A program made the translations under genes and the position numbers. Of a stretch of 64,000 bases of DNA, positions 35,273-47,637 are shown in pieces. Numbering within the stretch: position 1 is the first letter of the stretch; each line of letters starts with the position of its first letter. The stretch covers positions 57,797,554 to 57,861,553 of the forward strand of contig OX485803.1 of assembly GCA_950295325.1 (NCBI GenBank). The letters run 5' to 3'. The notes under the pieces are model-generated. The model was not told where the DNA came from and did no database searches. It saw nothing but the letters and a program-made list of their open reading frames with translations. Source of the DNA: Polytrichum commune. Lineage: Eukaryota; Streptophyta; Polytrichopsida; Polytrichales; Polytrichaceae.

Positions 35273-35767
35273 GGGCCGCTTTACACCTAGAGGCTGGGCC
35301 AATTTCCCTTGAGGCCGATTGCATGAAATTTCAGCCCCTTTTCGGTTGGAGGACGGCCTCAACTACAAGTTATAATAAGATTATAACGGGGCCAATTTTT
35401 TCATATGTAAAGGCCTTAGGGCCAAGAAGCTAGGCCGATTCAATAAATCTAGCATAGAGCCATTCATATTTCCACATAATCTAATGGATATAGTTCGTTC
35501 AAAAAATCATATTTTATTTTAAAAAAGGTTTTGTTTATTGAAATTTGACATTGGCCCTTCATTTTGGGTGCACCCAATTCAATAAGCTCGGGCTGTGTCA
35601 TACCATGCGTTTTTTGATTAAAAATTTCATACCACCAAATCAGCCCAGCCTCTAGGTGTAAAGGGGTTGGGGCCGATTTCAGCCTTTTGACCAATCACAA
35701 GGGAGGATTTGAAGCCTCTTACACAAGGAATTGGCCCGGCGCCCGGCCTCTAGGTGTAAAGTGGGCC
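35273..35767. mobile_element. PIF/Harbinger-type MITE abutting the 7-kb element
   Basis: Left end GGGCCGCTTTACACCTAGAG, right end on the other strand GGCCCACTTTACACCTAGAG. The left copy of TAA (35270-35272) is shared with the neighbouring element; TAG follows the right end. A third terminus-like sequence (CAGCCTCTAGGTGTAAAGGG) lies inside near 35645, so it may be composite. Confidence 0.75.
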
Positions 35768-37354
35768 TAGGGCATGCTGTAATGTGACGGGCACTGCATC
35801 CTCATCGACCTCCGCCTCAATTCATCAGGAAACTTTTGCTTCGGTTCATGCTCCGTTTCACGTTTGAGGCCTAGTCGACAGTTGAAGTCCTGCTTCTCTT
35901 TTCTCATCACCGGCTCGCTCCTAAATCAAATCCTTGTACACACAGTAAGTGAGTGCACTTGCTCATGTCTCCCTTTACGCAAGATCCCGGTAAGTGAGTG
36001 CACTTTGCTCATGTTCCTGGATCCAAGAGTATCCACCCACCAGTCCTCCTCCAATGTGTGAAGGCAGATGTTGTGTACTTGCCATCAGATGTAGACTGCG
36101 GAAATGTAAATACCCTTAAGACAAGCCTTGCTATACAGAGAATTCACGACCACCCAGAATTCTCCTGTAGACAAAGTTGCTGGCCACATTGGTATGAAAT
36201 GCGGTGTACGTACGTGTTGCTGTTGGGGGATCAAGAACTCGAGGCTCTAAAACGAGTTCCAGAATGGATAGCCGAACTACTGAAGTTTCAAGTTTCCCAC
36301 AATTGTTCAATGGGTTTAAGCCAATACCATTTACGAATGGAGGTCCCTGTCCTATCATTGGTTATAATTTCTACGCTGCGGAGACTAGTTTACAGGCAGT
36401 GTTTGGAGAAGATGGAATGGAAAGAAAACGGGTTTGTGAATCAAGTATATGTGGATCTGTTACCAGAGAACTTTGAGGTACATGGGAACCTGTACGTGTG
36501 TCAGATGAATATATTGAGGAGTATATTATCAAAGAGATAGCATGACCCGGTCTATGAGGTTCAAGCATGTCGAATCCTTAGTGGTTTGTTTCTTGAAGGG
36601 GGGAAAAATGTTGAGCGAGTTGATGAATCTCAAAAATATGTTGTGGATGTCTATATCAACCACAGAATGTCTCACTTGAAGGTCTTCAAAAAATTTGTGC
36701 ACGCTAAACAAGATTGGAATATTTCAAATCCACATTGGGTCACGTGGAAGGAGTCTACCATCACCTTAAAGTATGGGGAGGTGCCTAATATTTGCGACCG
36801 TCACGGTGAAATAGTTTCAAGTCTCCAATTTTTCATCAACTAATTTGTAAAATGTTTACAATTTTGGAGATGCTAGGTCCTGTGGTCATTGAAGGATAAA
36901 GCAAACCCAATTCTTGTTTGAAAAGTGAAGGTTCTACATAATTGAGCTCTGTTGCATCACACGTTTAGTGCTCCAAAGTTGGTAGTGAGACTTCCTAACT
37001 TTTTCATTGTCTCTCCAGTGGTTGATTAGCATGCATGGGCCGCATTGAGAGGATTGGGGTTGTGAACAAGACAGGATGCTAGATCTTGGAGCTGACAATC
37101 TTTAGGTGATGTTGTTATCGAGCATCGGTGAAGAATTTTTGTCGATTGAGTTGAGAAACGATTGGCTCGACATAGCCATTTTCCTCAGTTCCATGTTCGG
37201 CTTGACATGGAAGCACATACTGCGGAATGAGGCAGAGTAACGTACGTAGTTTTCTGCCTGGAACCGGCAAATGTAGTGTTAGATACACCAGTTGATTCTG
37301 TTGCTTCACAAGCTTTGGGGAAGTAGGTCAGTTCCAAGCTTGGTTTTGAGTGTC

Positions 37355-37750
37355 GCAGGCTAATCAGAAACACTTTGTGACTTGCATTGAAGAATGTTGT
37401 TGCTTTTGATAGCCATTGTGTCCTACAAATGTTTTCTTTCCACTCAATATTTGTATTCGAATAACCGTACACACATATTTCATAATTTCAAGAATTACAT
37501 CCCTTAATATCACACCGTGATTAGGAAGAGCGCAGGAAGGCTAATTAGAAACATCAGGAACACCTTGTGACTTGAAGTAAATGATGCTGCTGCTTTTCAT
37601 AGCCATCGTGCCATAGGGATGTTTTCTTTTATTGTTCGAATTTTGAATTTCAGTAACCTTTTCACAGAAATAACCTAAACACAGATTTCATAATTTCAAG
37701 AATCACGTCAAGTAACATCACACTCTGATTAGGAAGAGCGCAGGAAGACT
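37355..37750. repeat. Imperfect tandem repeat, about 180-210-bp unit
   Basis: TTTCATAATTTCAAGAAT occurs near 37477 and 37689, GATTAGGAAGAGCGCAGGAA near 37520 and 37727, and a GCTAATYAGAAACA then CTTGTGACTTG block near 37360 and 37538. This indicates two to three diverged copies. Confidence 0.65.
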
Positions 37751-37945
37751 TTAGATGTCTTGGAGTTTTCCATATCCGTCCAGCAGTAGCTACGTAAAGA
37801 GCTGCATTCTAGCCATGACAAGCAGAAGTGGATTGCGTCTGGTTGATTTCTAGCATTTGCTGGCTCTCCTTGTCATAGAAACGAAGGAGCGACATCTTAT
37901 TGCGTTTTGGTAGAGATAGTAGGGATGTTTCTTGTGTGCATACTG

Positions 37946-37998
37946 TAGGGGAATCTGCAAGGGAGTCCGCAGGGGAATCTGCAGGGGAATCCGCAGGC
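37946..37998. repeat. Minisatellite of GGGGAATCYGCA-type units
   Basis: Four or five units of 12 bp follow each other, variants of GGGGAATCTGCA and GGGGAATCCGCA. Confidence 0.7.
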
Positions 37999-38983
37999 TA
38001 GAAGTTTGATGTGAGTTCTACCATTATTATGGAGGAAACCGCCAAGAAAGAAATTGTCAACAAAAGTCACAAGGAATTGCACGTGTCATCTCCAAGAAAT
38101 TTGTACTTTTTAGATTTGAAGGCTTTAACCAAGTGGGAGACCACCTTCTACCAAGTTTCTGTAAAGGTTGATTGCATGTAAGAATCTTGTCGGTATGTAC
38201 GATGCTTCTCAGCATACCACTTCATAGATGCAAGAGCCAAGTATATCAAGCACATATGTACGCTTTTACCCCTCTACATTTTCTCGTGTAACTTATTGAC
38301 CAGCGCTGCATGAGCTTACTGTGCAGGATGTGCAACTGACAGTGCCTATGGATAGCCAAAGAGGCGCTGGAAATTGATGGTAAGTCTCACCAGTGTGAAG
38401 TAGTCGACCATGTGAAAATCTAAAGATGTGCATGGATATTGTACCTGTCAACATATCTATTATTGAGCAACTGCAGATACAACTTATTATGCCATAGATA
38501 CTGTTCATTTGAGATTTTTGGTCTGGTGGTAGACATGGATTTGCTAGAAGGTTGTATTTCATCTAGTTGAAATTTTCTGTGTATATACTGGACAAACCTT
38601 GGCACATATGTTGGATAGTCGTTATTGCTTGCCTTTTTAAGGTCACATTATCTACAAATTCTTTGTAAAACAAATTTCGACTAATTTCAGCTCATTTGGC
38701 TGACAGTATGCATGTCTCTTTTGAACTGACACAGCAGCATGCATGTAACCGTTCACCTTGCAAGAAAGAAGACAAACTTTTACGCCTAGATTCAAGTATT
38801 CAGATGTGAGCTCGTTTGTTAGGTTTGTAGCACATGCTGTGAATGAATTCTGTGCTGATGTTATTTTCCTTCATTGAAAGTCAACTTTAGCCTGACTACA
38901 GCCGGAGGCCGGATTTATAATTCTAGGAATCATGTTGATTACAAGGATGATAGAAGCTAATGCTTTCTTATACTGTGCCACAG

Positions 38984-39108
38984 GTGTGTACATTGTGCAC
39001 TATGATGTTCCAAATCAGACTGCGGCGGGTCTCGGGAAACATTGCGCCACAGGCATTGTTGAAGCAAGTGAAGCATGTGAAGCGGAAGTAAAAAATTCTG
39101 TCATATAG
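38984..39108 (+). other. Possible terminal exon of an unidentified gene
   Basis: A CAG acceptor precedes 40 codons reading VYIVHYDVPNQTAAGLGKHC and then EASEACEAEVKNSVI with a TAG stop. Composition looks coding. The upstream exons were not identified. It may belong with the fragments at 36.0-36.8 kb. Confidence 0.3.
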
Positions 39109-41574
39109 CAGCCCCTATACGTCCTCGGCGACCTCATATGGTGCTTCATCATACGGGTGTCTGCACAGTGCATACCACCGTCCAGCAAGCCACGTTTGAA
39201 GGTTTGAATGGCTTTAAAGGTTTGAAGGTATTTGAACCTATTGAGTGATTGACAGGAAAATTGTACGCCTGTAACTCAATTAGCCATCCAAGTCACATTG
39301 TTTTTGGGCGTTCTTCTTCAATCCTAGGTTTCTTTTGGGTCAGGCACGAAGCACATGAGAAGCCTGTGGATGGCAGTATTTTTCCCAAGATGTTAGGAAG
39401 ATGTATTGATGGGAAGCACAGCAATTTCCATCCATTACTTGTTATCTGTTTAGATTTTGGAGACTATAAGTCAACATTCAGTAGGTAACCATTGCTACAG
39501 AAATGGAAAGACAACGATATTACGGATTCAGTGGGGATAGAATGATCTTACACCTTCGATGGTCCGAAGTCTTCAAGATCGTTAGTATGCGAAAAATCTA
39601 CCAAACCCATCACGTTTGAGATGGTTGGGTCTTAGATTTGCACCAATGGAGAGTCAAAAAGTTGTAGACCACTAACACTTTTTGAAAACTGTGATCGTCG
39701 GAGATTGAGTTTCTTCCACATTCAAGCTCAATGAAGAAAGTAAAGAGACTGGATGTTGACGAGACACTGTTAAGCGGACTACATCAAAGCTGGGAATGAA
39801 TGGTGTATCCATATCGTGTCCCTAGCCATTTGCCTCATAATTTCTGGAGCTCATGTGAATATCTTATTCCATTATTCTTGTGCTCATTAAGTGGTCATAT
39901 TTGGTCCTTCCATTTTCTTTTTGCAAGTATTTGTAGGACTAGATAGATACATGGTAGATTTATGTTTGCAAAGAAGAGGTCATTCGGGCTTGTATAATTT
40001 CATTACAAGGTGGAATGCCTGTGACCATTGCTTTGAAAGATCTCTCATTCGTCGAAAAAGCTTGAGACCATCCAAGTTCACTTCCACAGTTGAAGGTGGA
40101 TGTCTATAGGCCCAAAGATATTATCATGGATGACAAGTCTACATAGAGTCATACATGGTACATTTTGAGTAATGTTTCATGGTCAACCAAAATTTGCATG
40201 AGGCCCACCTCCAAGAGGTAGGCCTGGTGCAAATTCAGGCAGACCATGTCAATCGTAGAGTCTTTGGATGAGAGTCATGGGCCTCCACAATTACATGGTC
40301 ACAACCCTTGGTTCGTATTTGAAGTGGCCCTAAGTATTATCATGTATAATATATTATTAAATTATTTGAATGTTTGTTTATAGATACTAACCATTAATTT
40401 CGATGTTGACCACGATCAATATTTCCAAGCCTGATAGTTGCTCTAGCAACATGTTTAGATCAAATAGCCTTAAGTACAAAAAAAAAGAACTATGTGCCTT
40501 AAATTTTTAAAACCATAGGTATGGGACCTCACTCCATAGAGATGTAATTGCCCAAACATGAGCATGCTTATGAAATAGTAGCCCTCTAGCGTGTAAAGCT
40601 TAATTTTCATTGTAATAGTTAAAGTTGATCATAAGTTGTAATTTGATTATGGTCAAGGGAGATGTGCCTCAATCAATAGTAGACTTAATCGACAATCTAG
40701 ATTTGAGTAGTTTGTTGTCAAAAGAGATTGGACTACTTACTCAAAATATGCTCACCATTCTAGGATCTCAAAATTTAACATGATGTGGGGGTTGGGGACC
40801 TGTATGACCACTTTATGAACACAATAATCTTCACTAAATTGATGATGAATAAGATATTCATATGAACTCCAAAAACTATGAGGCAAACGACTATGCACAT
40901 GATTTGGACTTGCTAAACATCTTGCACTAATTGTGCTTTTCATATCCTAGTGGGAGCAGAGAGAAAATTATCCAAATAACACAACTCTGCCGAACTTAAT
41001 GCTGCCGCTTAAATGTGTAACTTGTTTCTATAACAAGTTGTCTAATTGATGGGGCGGATCCACGTAGATGAAGTTGTGAACTTTTCTCCACCTATTTCTT
41101 CATAAAACTCTGATTGGTTTCGTCATAATCGTTTCTAAGAATCTCAAGATGAAAATAAAACTAACTTCAAAGCTACCCTTAATCTACGGTAGTGTTTTCT
41201 AGATGGCAAGTTTCACAAAGTAACCGAATATTTTTGGTTGGATCATGGTGAAAGGATGTGCTCCCAATGTGCTTGTACTTACACAATGTTTTATCCAAAA
41301 TTCCCATGTGTGAGCCCAAAATGGTGCCCACAATTATTCTTAACCATTATGGTTCAACTAGTTTGGGTTTTTGAGTTGATCATGCAATTGAAAAGCATTA
41401 AAAAGAGTGTGGGTTTGGGGGTTAGTATGAGATTGAGTTAAGGGTTAGGTTTTGTGAGTTTAGTTTGTTTTCGAGTTGATTTTAAGTCAGAGGTGCCTAG
41501 TTAAAATGAGGGGGGGTTGAATTCATTGGGATGAATAAGGACTTGCAACCAAAAGTGGGCAAGGGAACTGTTTG
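39109..41574. other. Intergenic, no gene seen
   Basis: Only short ORFs. It includes a solo Harbinger-like end near 40270-40330. Confidence 0.45.
40270..40330 (-). mobile_element. Solo terminus of the 13419-type Harbinger family
   Basis: The minus strand reads GGGCCACTTCAAATACGAAC and then GTGACCATGTAATTGTG, matching the left end at 13419. It is followed outward by TAA. The partner end was not found, so this is a truncated copy. Confidence 0.6.
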
Positions 41575-41743
41575 CATTAGGCTTAGCGGTTGGTTGTTTA
41601 AGGTTGTGGGTGCTCATCTTGATCGGGTAGGTGAGGTGTTCGAATTGAGACGGCAACAGGGTACCCTAGCTTTTCCAGGAACGGGCTCGGCTTGTGGCCA
41701 GCAGTGAAAGCTGCCGGTCTCGGTCACCTTTTTTTTTTTTTTT
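41575..41743 (+). mobile_element. Candidate tRNA-derived SINE with T-run tail
   Basis: A TTAGCGGTTGGTTG A-box-like motif near 41583 and a GTGTTCGAATTG B-box-like motif near 41636 are tRNA-spaced. A GC-richer body ends in a run of about 15 T at 41729-41743. T-run tails are known in some plant SINEs. No flanking duplication was found. Confidence 0.4.
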
Positions 41744-41990
41744 CTCCTTCTGAGGTTGCGGCTAAGGGCCAGCTGCGGCCTCAGCTGCCGGCTGCCGTAA
41801 TCACTAGTTGCCTGTGTGACTAATGGGCAGGTTAATTAGGGGGGATCAGAGGACTGAGCAAGGCGACTATCAAGAAAATCATGAAATTGGAAATCTGGAG
41901 ATGGTCAAGAGGTTCTATAGAAAATGAGAAGGCGGGGAGGAAGTATGCGAGCTAGCTTCTGACCACAGGGAGGTGAACTTCACGCAGACT

Positions 41991-42268
41991 GAGGAGCCTG
42001 TGAATCTCTACTTCGGCAATGCAGCAGACATTGCAACCCCTCGACGTCTGATGTTGGGTTAGGAGGAAGAAAGCATAGCCAGGGGTTAGAAGCTGGGTCG
42101 GAGACGAGAAGGAGACAGCTCCACGGGATGAGGAGCCTGTGAATCTCTACTTAGGCAATGCAGCAGACATCGCAACCCTTCGGCGTCTGATGTTGGGTTA
42201 GCAGGGAGAAAGCATAGCCAGGGGCTTGGACGCGGGGTCAAAGACGAGAAGGAGACAGCCCCGAGGCA
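41991..42268. repeat. Tandem duplication of a 139-bp GC-rich unit
   Basis: GAGGAGCCTGTGAATCTCTA starts at 41991 and again at 42130. The copies stay alike through GCAGCAGACAT, CGTCTGATGTTGGGTTAG, AAAGCATAGCCAGGGG and GACGAGAAGGAGACAGC. The surrounding 41.7-42.8 kb is GC-richer than the rest of the window and may be a decayed retroelement. Confidence 0.8.
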
Positions 42269-42810
42269 GTCACAACCACCTGGGTACAGTTGGCTGCGGA
42301 GTGGGAAGTCCGACCCCCGGGCATCCAACCGCCGTTGACGGGCGGTGACGGGTGACAGGGGGGGTTGAACAACGCATAATCTCGGTTTGGGACTTGGGAC
42401 TGTACCACCGGGAGGGGTATGAGCCGAGGGCACTAAGGTCGGCCCACCTCTTGGGATTAATTAAGGGGGTGATTAGCTAATAGGGTGTGAACAATTAGGC
42501 CATCTTGGTGATTGGGGACTACAATACTATAGGCCCTTAAGTAGAAGTTTGGAGTTTAGATTAGGAAGTGAATGCTAGATGTTAGAAGCCTAGGAGAAAA
42601 GCATTTTTCAATGCTTGTACCTCTAAGCTGAAATAAACTGGTGTGTTGATCTTACTCTGGTGAATTGCGGGGGACTGACACCTCGGAGGGAAGGGATTAC
42701 ATGAGAAAGTAATGTGAGTTTCACGCCACCACCCGGACTATGACGCATAAGGGTGGGTGGTTTGGCCTCACACCATGTGACTATTAAATGTTGGGCAAAA
42801 GAAAACAACT

Positions 42811-42840
42811 AAAAACACACACACACATGCACACACACAA
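42811..42840. repeat. CA dinucleotide microsatellite
   Basis: Two (AC)n runs are separated by ATGC. Confidence 0.8.
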
Positions 42841-44246
42841 TTTTAATGCATGTGCATGGTAAGTCAAACTTGTCACTATTCCCTCCTCCGCACAATGAAC
42901 TTCACGTGTAGTGGACAATGGCATATGTTATGGTAAAGTTTTCGATTATTTTAGCCCATAATTTTCCATTGAAGGATGAGATAGTTCAACATACACATTG
43001 TTTGATTTTCAACTAAAATTTAGCTAAATTTTATTGTTAATTATTTTATTCTTTTTCGATCATAACCTTGCAAGAGTTCAATAAAAAAAAAGGTTTGAAA
43101 GTTTAATTATAAATTGATAAGTCAAAAAATCAAAATCAAATCATACAAGATAAAAAAATAATTTCATGGTGATTACATTTGAATTTTGATAGTATATATA
43201 TTTATGTCACTTCATATTGTTACTTAGCAAATTGAAGATCTCTAAGAATAGTAAATGCAATGCATAACATTACTCAACAGTAGGCTCTTGCACTGTGGGG
43301 TTAGGAATTAAATTAGTATAATGTCCCATTGTAGTGGGACTCTCTTACAAAATGAACCATATCACTATATTCGTTGATTGGAAACTTTTTCAAGATTTGG
43401 AGACTAATCAAGGACTTCAAGTCCGATATTGTGTTTAGTGCATGTGTTGATTATGATATAGATACTTACTATATTTAAAATGTATATATTCCTCATGCAT
43501 GAATATGTAGAAAGTTGATTACCAATGTTCCCTACGCTCACAATATTGCATCCTAAACTATGAGTAAAGTTTATTTTGAGACTTTCCAAAGTCTCCAATT
43601 AACGAATATAGTGATCCATACTCAACTTAAATTTTAGTCCACTACATCACTTTGAATTGACAAGTGGTTGATCCTAGGGTCAAGCTTGTCAATAAATTCA
43701 AATCAAACATGAAGTACATTATGTCTGCACAATTGCGGTGGCAAGGACTTGCTAGGCAGGTCTGCAAGAAAGTCTGGGCCACTGTAGCAATTGTAACTTG
43801 GGTTGGAATTCATAGTAGCCCTAGTAGGCTGGCTTCATGAGTCTATTTGGAAAAGGGAGCAGGAAGTATAAGCTTGGTAACGATGTGTGTAGAGTAATTA
43901 CATTGTATTCTATAAGGTCTGATTTAGTTGTGAATTTACATAATATTTTTACACTTTCAAAATTTTCCATGGTTTTTACTCATTTTCTTTAATACCCCTC
44001 ACCTTTCCAACCTTTAACTTACGTGGAGGTTAATCTATCCATCGCATGTGGTAGATTTTAGGCTTAGTTTTTATGGTAAGAGATTAATCTTACCACGGTA
44101 GGGTAAGTAATAGCTCGAAGCTAAGCTAGAAATGGTTGGACACTAGAAAAAATACTGCAAGAAATGGGCTATAAGGGATGGATGTAACTTTTGTCGAAGA
44201 GGAACCACCAATAGAATGTGTGGTTAGGAAAGTGGTGATTAAGAAA
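42841..44246. other. Intergenic, no gene seen
   Basis: AT-rich sequence with no coding ORF. Confidence 0.5.
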
Positions 44247-45563
44247 CTCGGGGGGGGGCACTGGCGAAAAACGTAGGAACTACGTGCGATAAAATATAGG
44301 GTCTTGTATAAAAATTTGGCGTAAAATTTGTACATTATTAGATGTAGTATAGGGTGCTTTGGGATTGTGAAACATGATTATATGTAATATAGCATTTGAC
44401 AAAACATGATTAAATTACCTAAGTGGTACATATAAAATAGCATGGAGAAAAAACAATAGTTTCAAAAATTAAATACTTTGCAACCAAAATATGGCATGTT
44501 CTATATAGGAAGGGTTCAAAAAATAAGGGTGAAGGTTGGTACTAAGTGGGGCAATTGTTGGCAACCCATTGACTTGATGAAACGTGCAGTCCAGAACGGA
44601 AATAGAGAAACGCTCTTCCCAACTGCTATGGCTTACCTCCATTGGTTCAAAAAACAGCCGGGTCTCAACAAATATAAGTATGTTGAGAGTGACTGTGTGT
44701 GGGTTGATGTGGATGCTATTAACTCAACTGTGTCTCTACTATATGAATCAACTAGCAAAATCTACACCTTAGATGAGGTAGATGCAAATTCATTGAGCGA
44801 GTTCATTTCAAATAAAAAATAAAACCTGCTAAATTTGTACTATCTCACACATGTGGAGATATAATTTGGAAAAGGGCTGAATGATCATTAGTATACCTTA
44901 AAATCTGTAGTAGTCATTTCAATTCGAGTACCCTCATATCTCCCACATGTGTAAATGGTAGCCTAGCTAGTTTAGGTGGATTTTACTTGCATGGCATGGG
45001 ATTTTCCTCCAATGTGTAGGATTGGAAGATCAAGGCATCAATTGTAGGGATTCTGCAAACCTTGTAAATGTGACTTTGAGACACATGTGGCTAGCCTGTT
45101 CCCTAAGACCTCAAGGTTTCTAACTGTGTTATCCAACACAACTTTTATTCGTTGGCTCGTGTTGCTTAATGACATGTAATTGCAATCTTTTGTTGTTATT
45201 GTTTAGTGTTTTGCTTTGCCCGGACTTCAGTGTGACCCTGAACCCTAAACCCTAGTAAATGTTTGTTTCTCTTACTCTGTACATGTGCTTCTAACGAGAA
45301 TTCTACTGTATCATACACTTTAAGGAATGGGGGCAATCAGGGGAAAAAAATACATATAAGTAATATAGGGTACCATAAAATCAACCATCCAAGAATTTAT
45401 AATTACCAATAGGGTGCAAATAATCACAACAATTTACCATTATTTCAAAAATTAGCATCCCTTATAATCCTTTCTCATAGGTAAATAGCCCCCATTTTAA
45501 TAGGTCATTATCGCAGGTGTATGCAAAATATACAAGGGAGTGCCCCCCCCCCCCCCCCCCGAG
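44247..45563. mobile_element. hAT-like element, family B, gene-carrying (1.3 kb)
   Basis: Left end CTCGGGGGGGGGCACTGGCG; right end on the other strand is CTC, a long G-run, then CACTCCCTTG. TTAAGAAA is a perfect 8-bp duplication (44239-44246, 45564-45571). Both subterminal regions match the MITE at 10773-11059 in inverted orientation. It carries the ORF at 44478-44822 but no recognisable hAT transposase. Confidence 0.88.
44478..44822 (+). CDS. Unidentified ORF inside hAT-like element
   Basis: 114 residues: MFYIGRVQKIRVKVGTKWG, then CWQPIDLMKRAV, YLHWFKKQPGLNKYKYVESD and YTLDEVDANSLSEFISNKK. It looks like a coherent domain end rather than noise. The WQPID motif and the following W-D-I pattern resemble the partial ORF at the left edge of the window, but one motif is thin evidence. 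It may be the element's own remaining gene or a captured host fragment. No promoter or intron evidence. Confidence 0.45.
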   Translation: MQPKYGMFYIGRVQKIRVKVGTKWGNCWQPIDLMKRAVQNGNRETLFPTAMAYLHWFKKQPGLNKYKYVESDCVWVDVDAINSTVSLLYESTSKIYTLDEVDANSLSEFISNKK

Positions 45564-45784
45564 TTAAGAAACTTTGACTTTGTTTAGGATAGGATTCAAG
45601 CAGAGGAACACCATGTTCAAGTGTGACCATTTTGTTCAAATGTGGAGATTATCTATTTGTAGAATGTATGGAGTGATGACTTGTGGTATAATATGATTGT
45701 GTGTGTAGGTATGAGGTTATATATCCTTGGAGGTTGAGTGTTGAATGTATAAGAGAGTTAGTTGTGTTGTAGTACGAGTGTTGC

Positions 45785-45825
45785 CAATGAATGGGGAGAA
45801 CCGACTGCTTACTTATAGGTGAATT
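45785..45825 (+). mobile_element. hAT-like family A, 5' fragment
   Basis: CAATGAATGGGGAGAACCG matches the family start. The rest is lost or too diverged to see. Confidence 0.5.
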
Positions 45826-46534
45826 ATGTCATAAATGTAGCTTATGACATTAGCATAGCACATTGGGATACTTGAGATGATGGTTTGGCTTTTTAGTATG
45901 TAAGGGGAAGATATTATTGAGCATACTAATGGCAAGTGTCATGTGTTTAGTATGCAAGAGAAATATATTATTGAGCATACTAACATCAAACACCATTTGT
46001 GTACGTTTAAGTCAACTTGTAGACGATTGTGTAACATAGGCATACACCTCATGACATTATTGAACATACTCAAGCCAAGATATTAGTAAGCGCACTTGAA
46101 TGTCAAGTGTCATGAGGTGACACCAATAATGAAGTTGTTCATCATTAGTGTAACCTAGCATATTGTACCTCAAAATAGGATAAGTGACACTATTACACAT
46201 ATGACACTAAATACCATAAATGGTGTAATTCTATTGGTAACATGATGAGTACCTTGGAGGAGAGAAGACCATGTTTTGTGAGGAAGTCAAGTGGATGAAG
46301 GTAGAGAGATGGGGTAACATGAAGCGGCATAACCCACATAGTTGTAGGAGTCATTTAGTACCTAGAGAAAGTAGAAACGATATGGTAAGAATGAAGAGTC
46401 CCTTGGATAATAGGATGATTTTCTTGTGAAGAAACTTTACATTGCCTCTTAGGCTCAGATATATATGTATTTTTAGTAATGCATTCATGTGAGTGGACTT
46501 GCATAGAGCTCACCTTCGAAAGGGGGCAATAGCC

Positions 46535-46762
46535 CACTACACCTTTTATGGTATTTGTTGTCACTTAATTACTATTTGGAGTTACACATTGCTCTAACAG
46601 TTTATTATTGATGCAAACTTTTACCAAGTACAGATGTTATATAATGTTCAAACAACCAATTTGACCTTTGTTGATAAAAAGTGAGATCTATAGTAAAAAG
46701 TTATAGCACAATGTAACTTAAAATTATAGCATCTGACACTAAATACCATAAATGGTGTAGTG
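46535..46762. mobile_element. Foldback/MITE with CACTA-like ends
   Basis: Inverted ends are CACTACACCTTTTATGGTAT and, on the other strand, CACTACACCATTTATGGTAT. Pairing continues for about 29 bp with a few mismatches. A third copy of the motif (TGACACTAAATACCATAAAT) lies at 46202. CACTA-type elements begin CACTA, but no matching 3-bp duplication is seen, so the class is tentative. Confidence 0.6.
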
Positions 46763-47139
46763 AGGAGGCTCTTTATTCATGCTCCACATGGAGCCAATGT
46801 CTATCCATTTATCTATCTACACGAGTGGACGAGAGTCTAATGAGTAGATATCTTTCACAAGTGACTTGAAAACTAAGTTTTGTTTATAATAAAATTTGCA
46901 CATCACGTCAAACCTCACTACAATTAAAAAGTTTTTACCATAGAATTGAGTGTATTTAAATTTTAAATTTTGGTCGTTACTTTAAACCACAATTACATTA
47001 AAAATATATTTTGCCATGATGATATTATTTTCTTGTGTTAGGTGCCAGGTGTCACACAATGGCTGGTTGGAACATGTCTGAAACTGATGTGTTATGGAAA
47101 TCAGTTTAATGTTGGGAAAAAAAAAACCCTAAATTGTTA

Positions 47140-47637
47140 AGGCTTCACACACGAGCCAAGAGCCATGACCATGAAATTGTGAGAGCCCAAAGAAAGTGTC
47201 CAAAGGCCGTCCAAGACACCTTCAAAATCATCTAGTGTGGTCACAAATCCTCAAGTGTAGTGTGAAGTCATATGTGACCGGGTGCTCAACCAAATGTTAT
47301 TTCAAGGAATTTCAAATCATGCGGGTCCTCACCAGATGATAAAATACAATAAATCAATAGTTGTGAGCGTTTGGAATGCCATGGTCTCCCAATGGTTTTG
47401 TGTTAGGCCTACCTTCAAGAGGTAGTTTTTGAAAACAATCCAAATAACCAAGAAACATGATCCATTGGATGCCACGTAGGAATTCATGTAGACTCTACAT
47501 CCATCTTACATTCACATACTCTGTTGGTACCTCAAGGGTAGTGTGAAGTGAATTTGGACCGGCTCCGCCTTTTCCACCAATGAGAGTGCTTGAAGTGTAG
47601 TGGTCACGGGCTCTCAGTGCCATGTGTGAAGTGGCCC
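47140..47637. mobile_element. PIF/Harbinger-like MITE (0.5 kb)
   Basis: The left end, AGGCTTCACACACGAGCC, is a slightly damaged GGGCCACTTCACAC terminus. The right end on the other strand is GGGCCACTTCACACATGGC. TTA precedes it and TAA follows. It is homologous at both ends to the 2.1-kb element at 13419-15553 and is non-coding. Confidence 0.75.

Larger units (their letters stand above)
35768..38983. other. Intergenic with possible gene fragments and tandem repeats
   Basis: ORFs at 35998-36540 (180 codons) and 36586-36843 (85 codons, with VVDVYINHRMSHLKVFKKF) and an overlapping frame with PFTNGGPCPIIGYNFY look partly coding. They are in different frames, with no splice model I trust, and could be a decayed gene. 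It also holds the tandem repeats at 37355-37750 and 37946-37998. No domain recognised. Confidence 0.35.
45572..47139. other. Intergenic with repeats, no gene
   Basis: Contains a truncated hAT-A start (45785-45825), a short duplicated motif GAGCATACTAA (near 45919 and 45975) and the inverted repeat at 46535-46762. Confidence 0.45.

Noticed and set aside
42086-42433. 115-codon minus-strand ORF
   Set aside because: It is Pro/Arg/Ser-rich and GC-driven, spans the 139-bp duplication and shows no family features.
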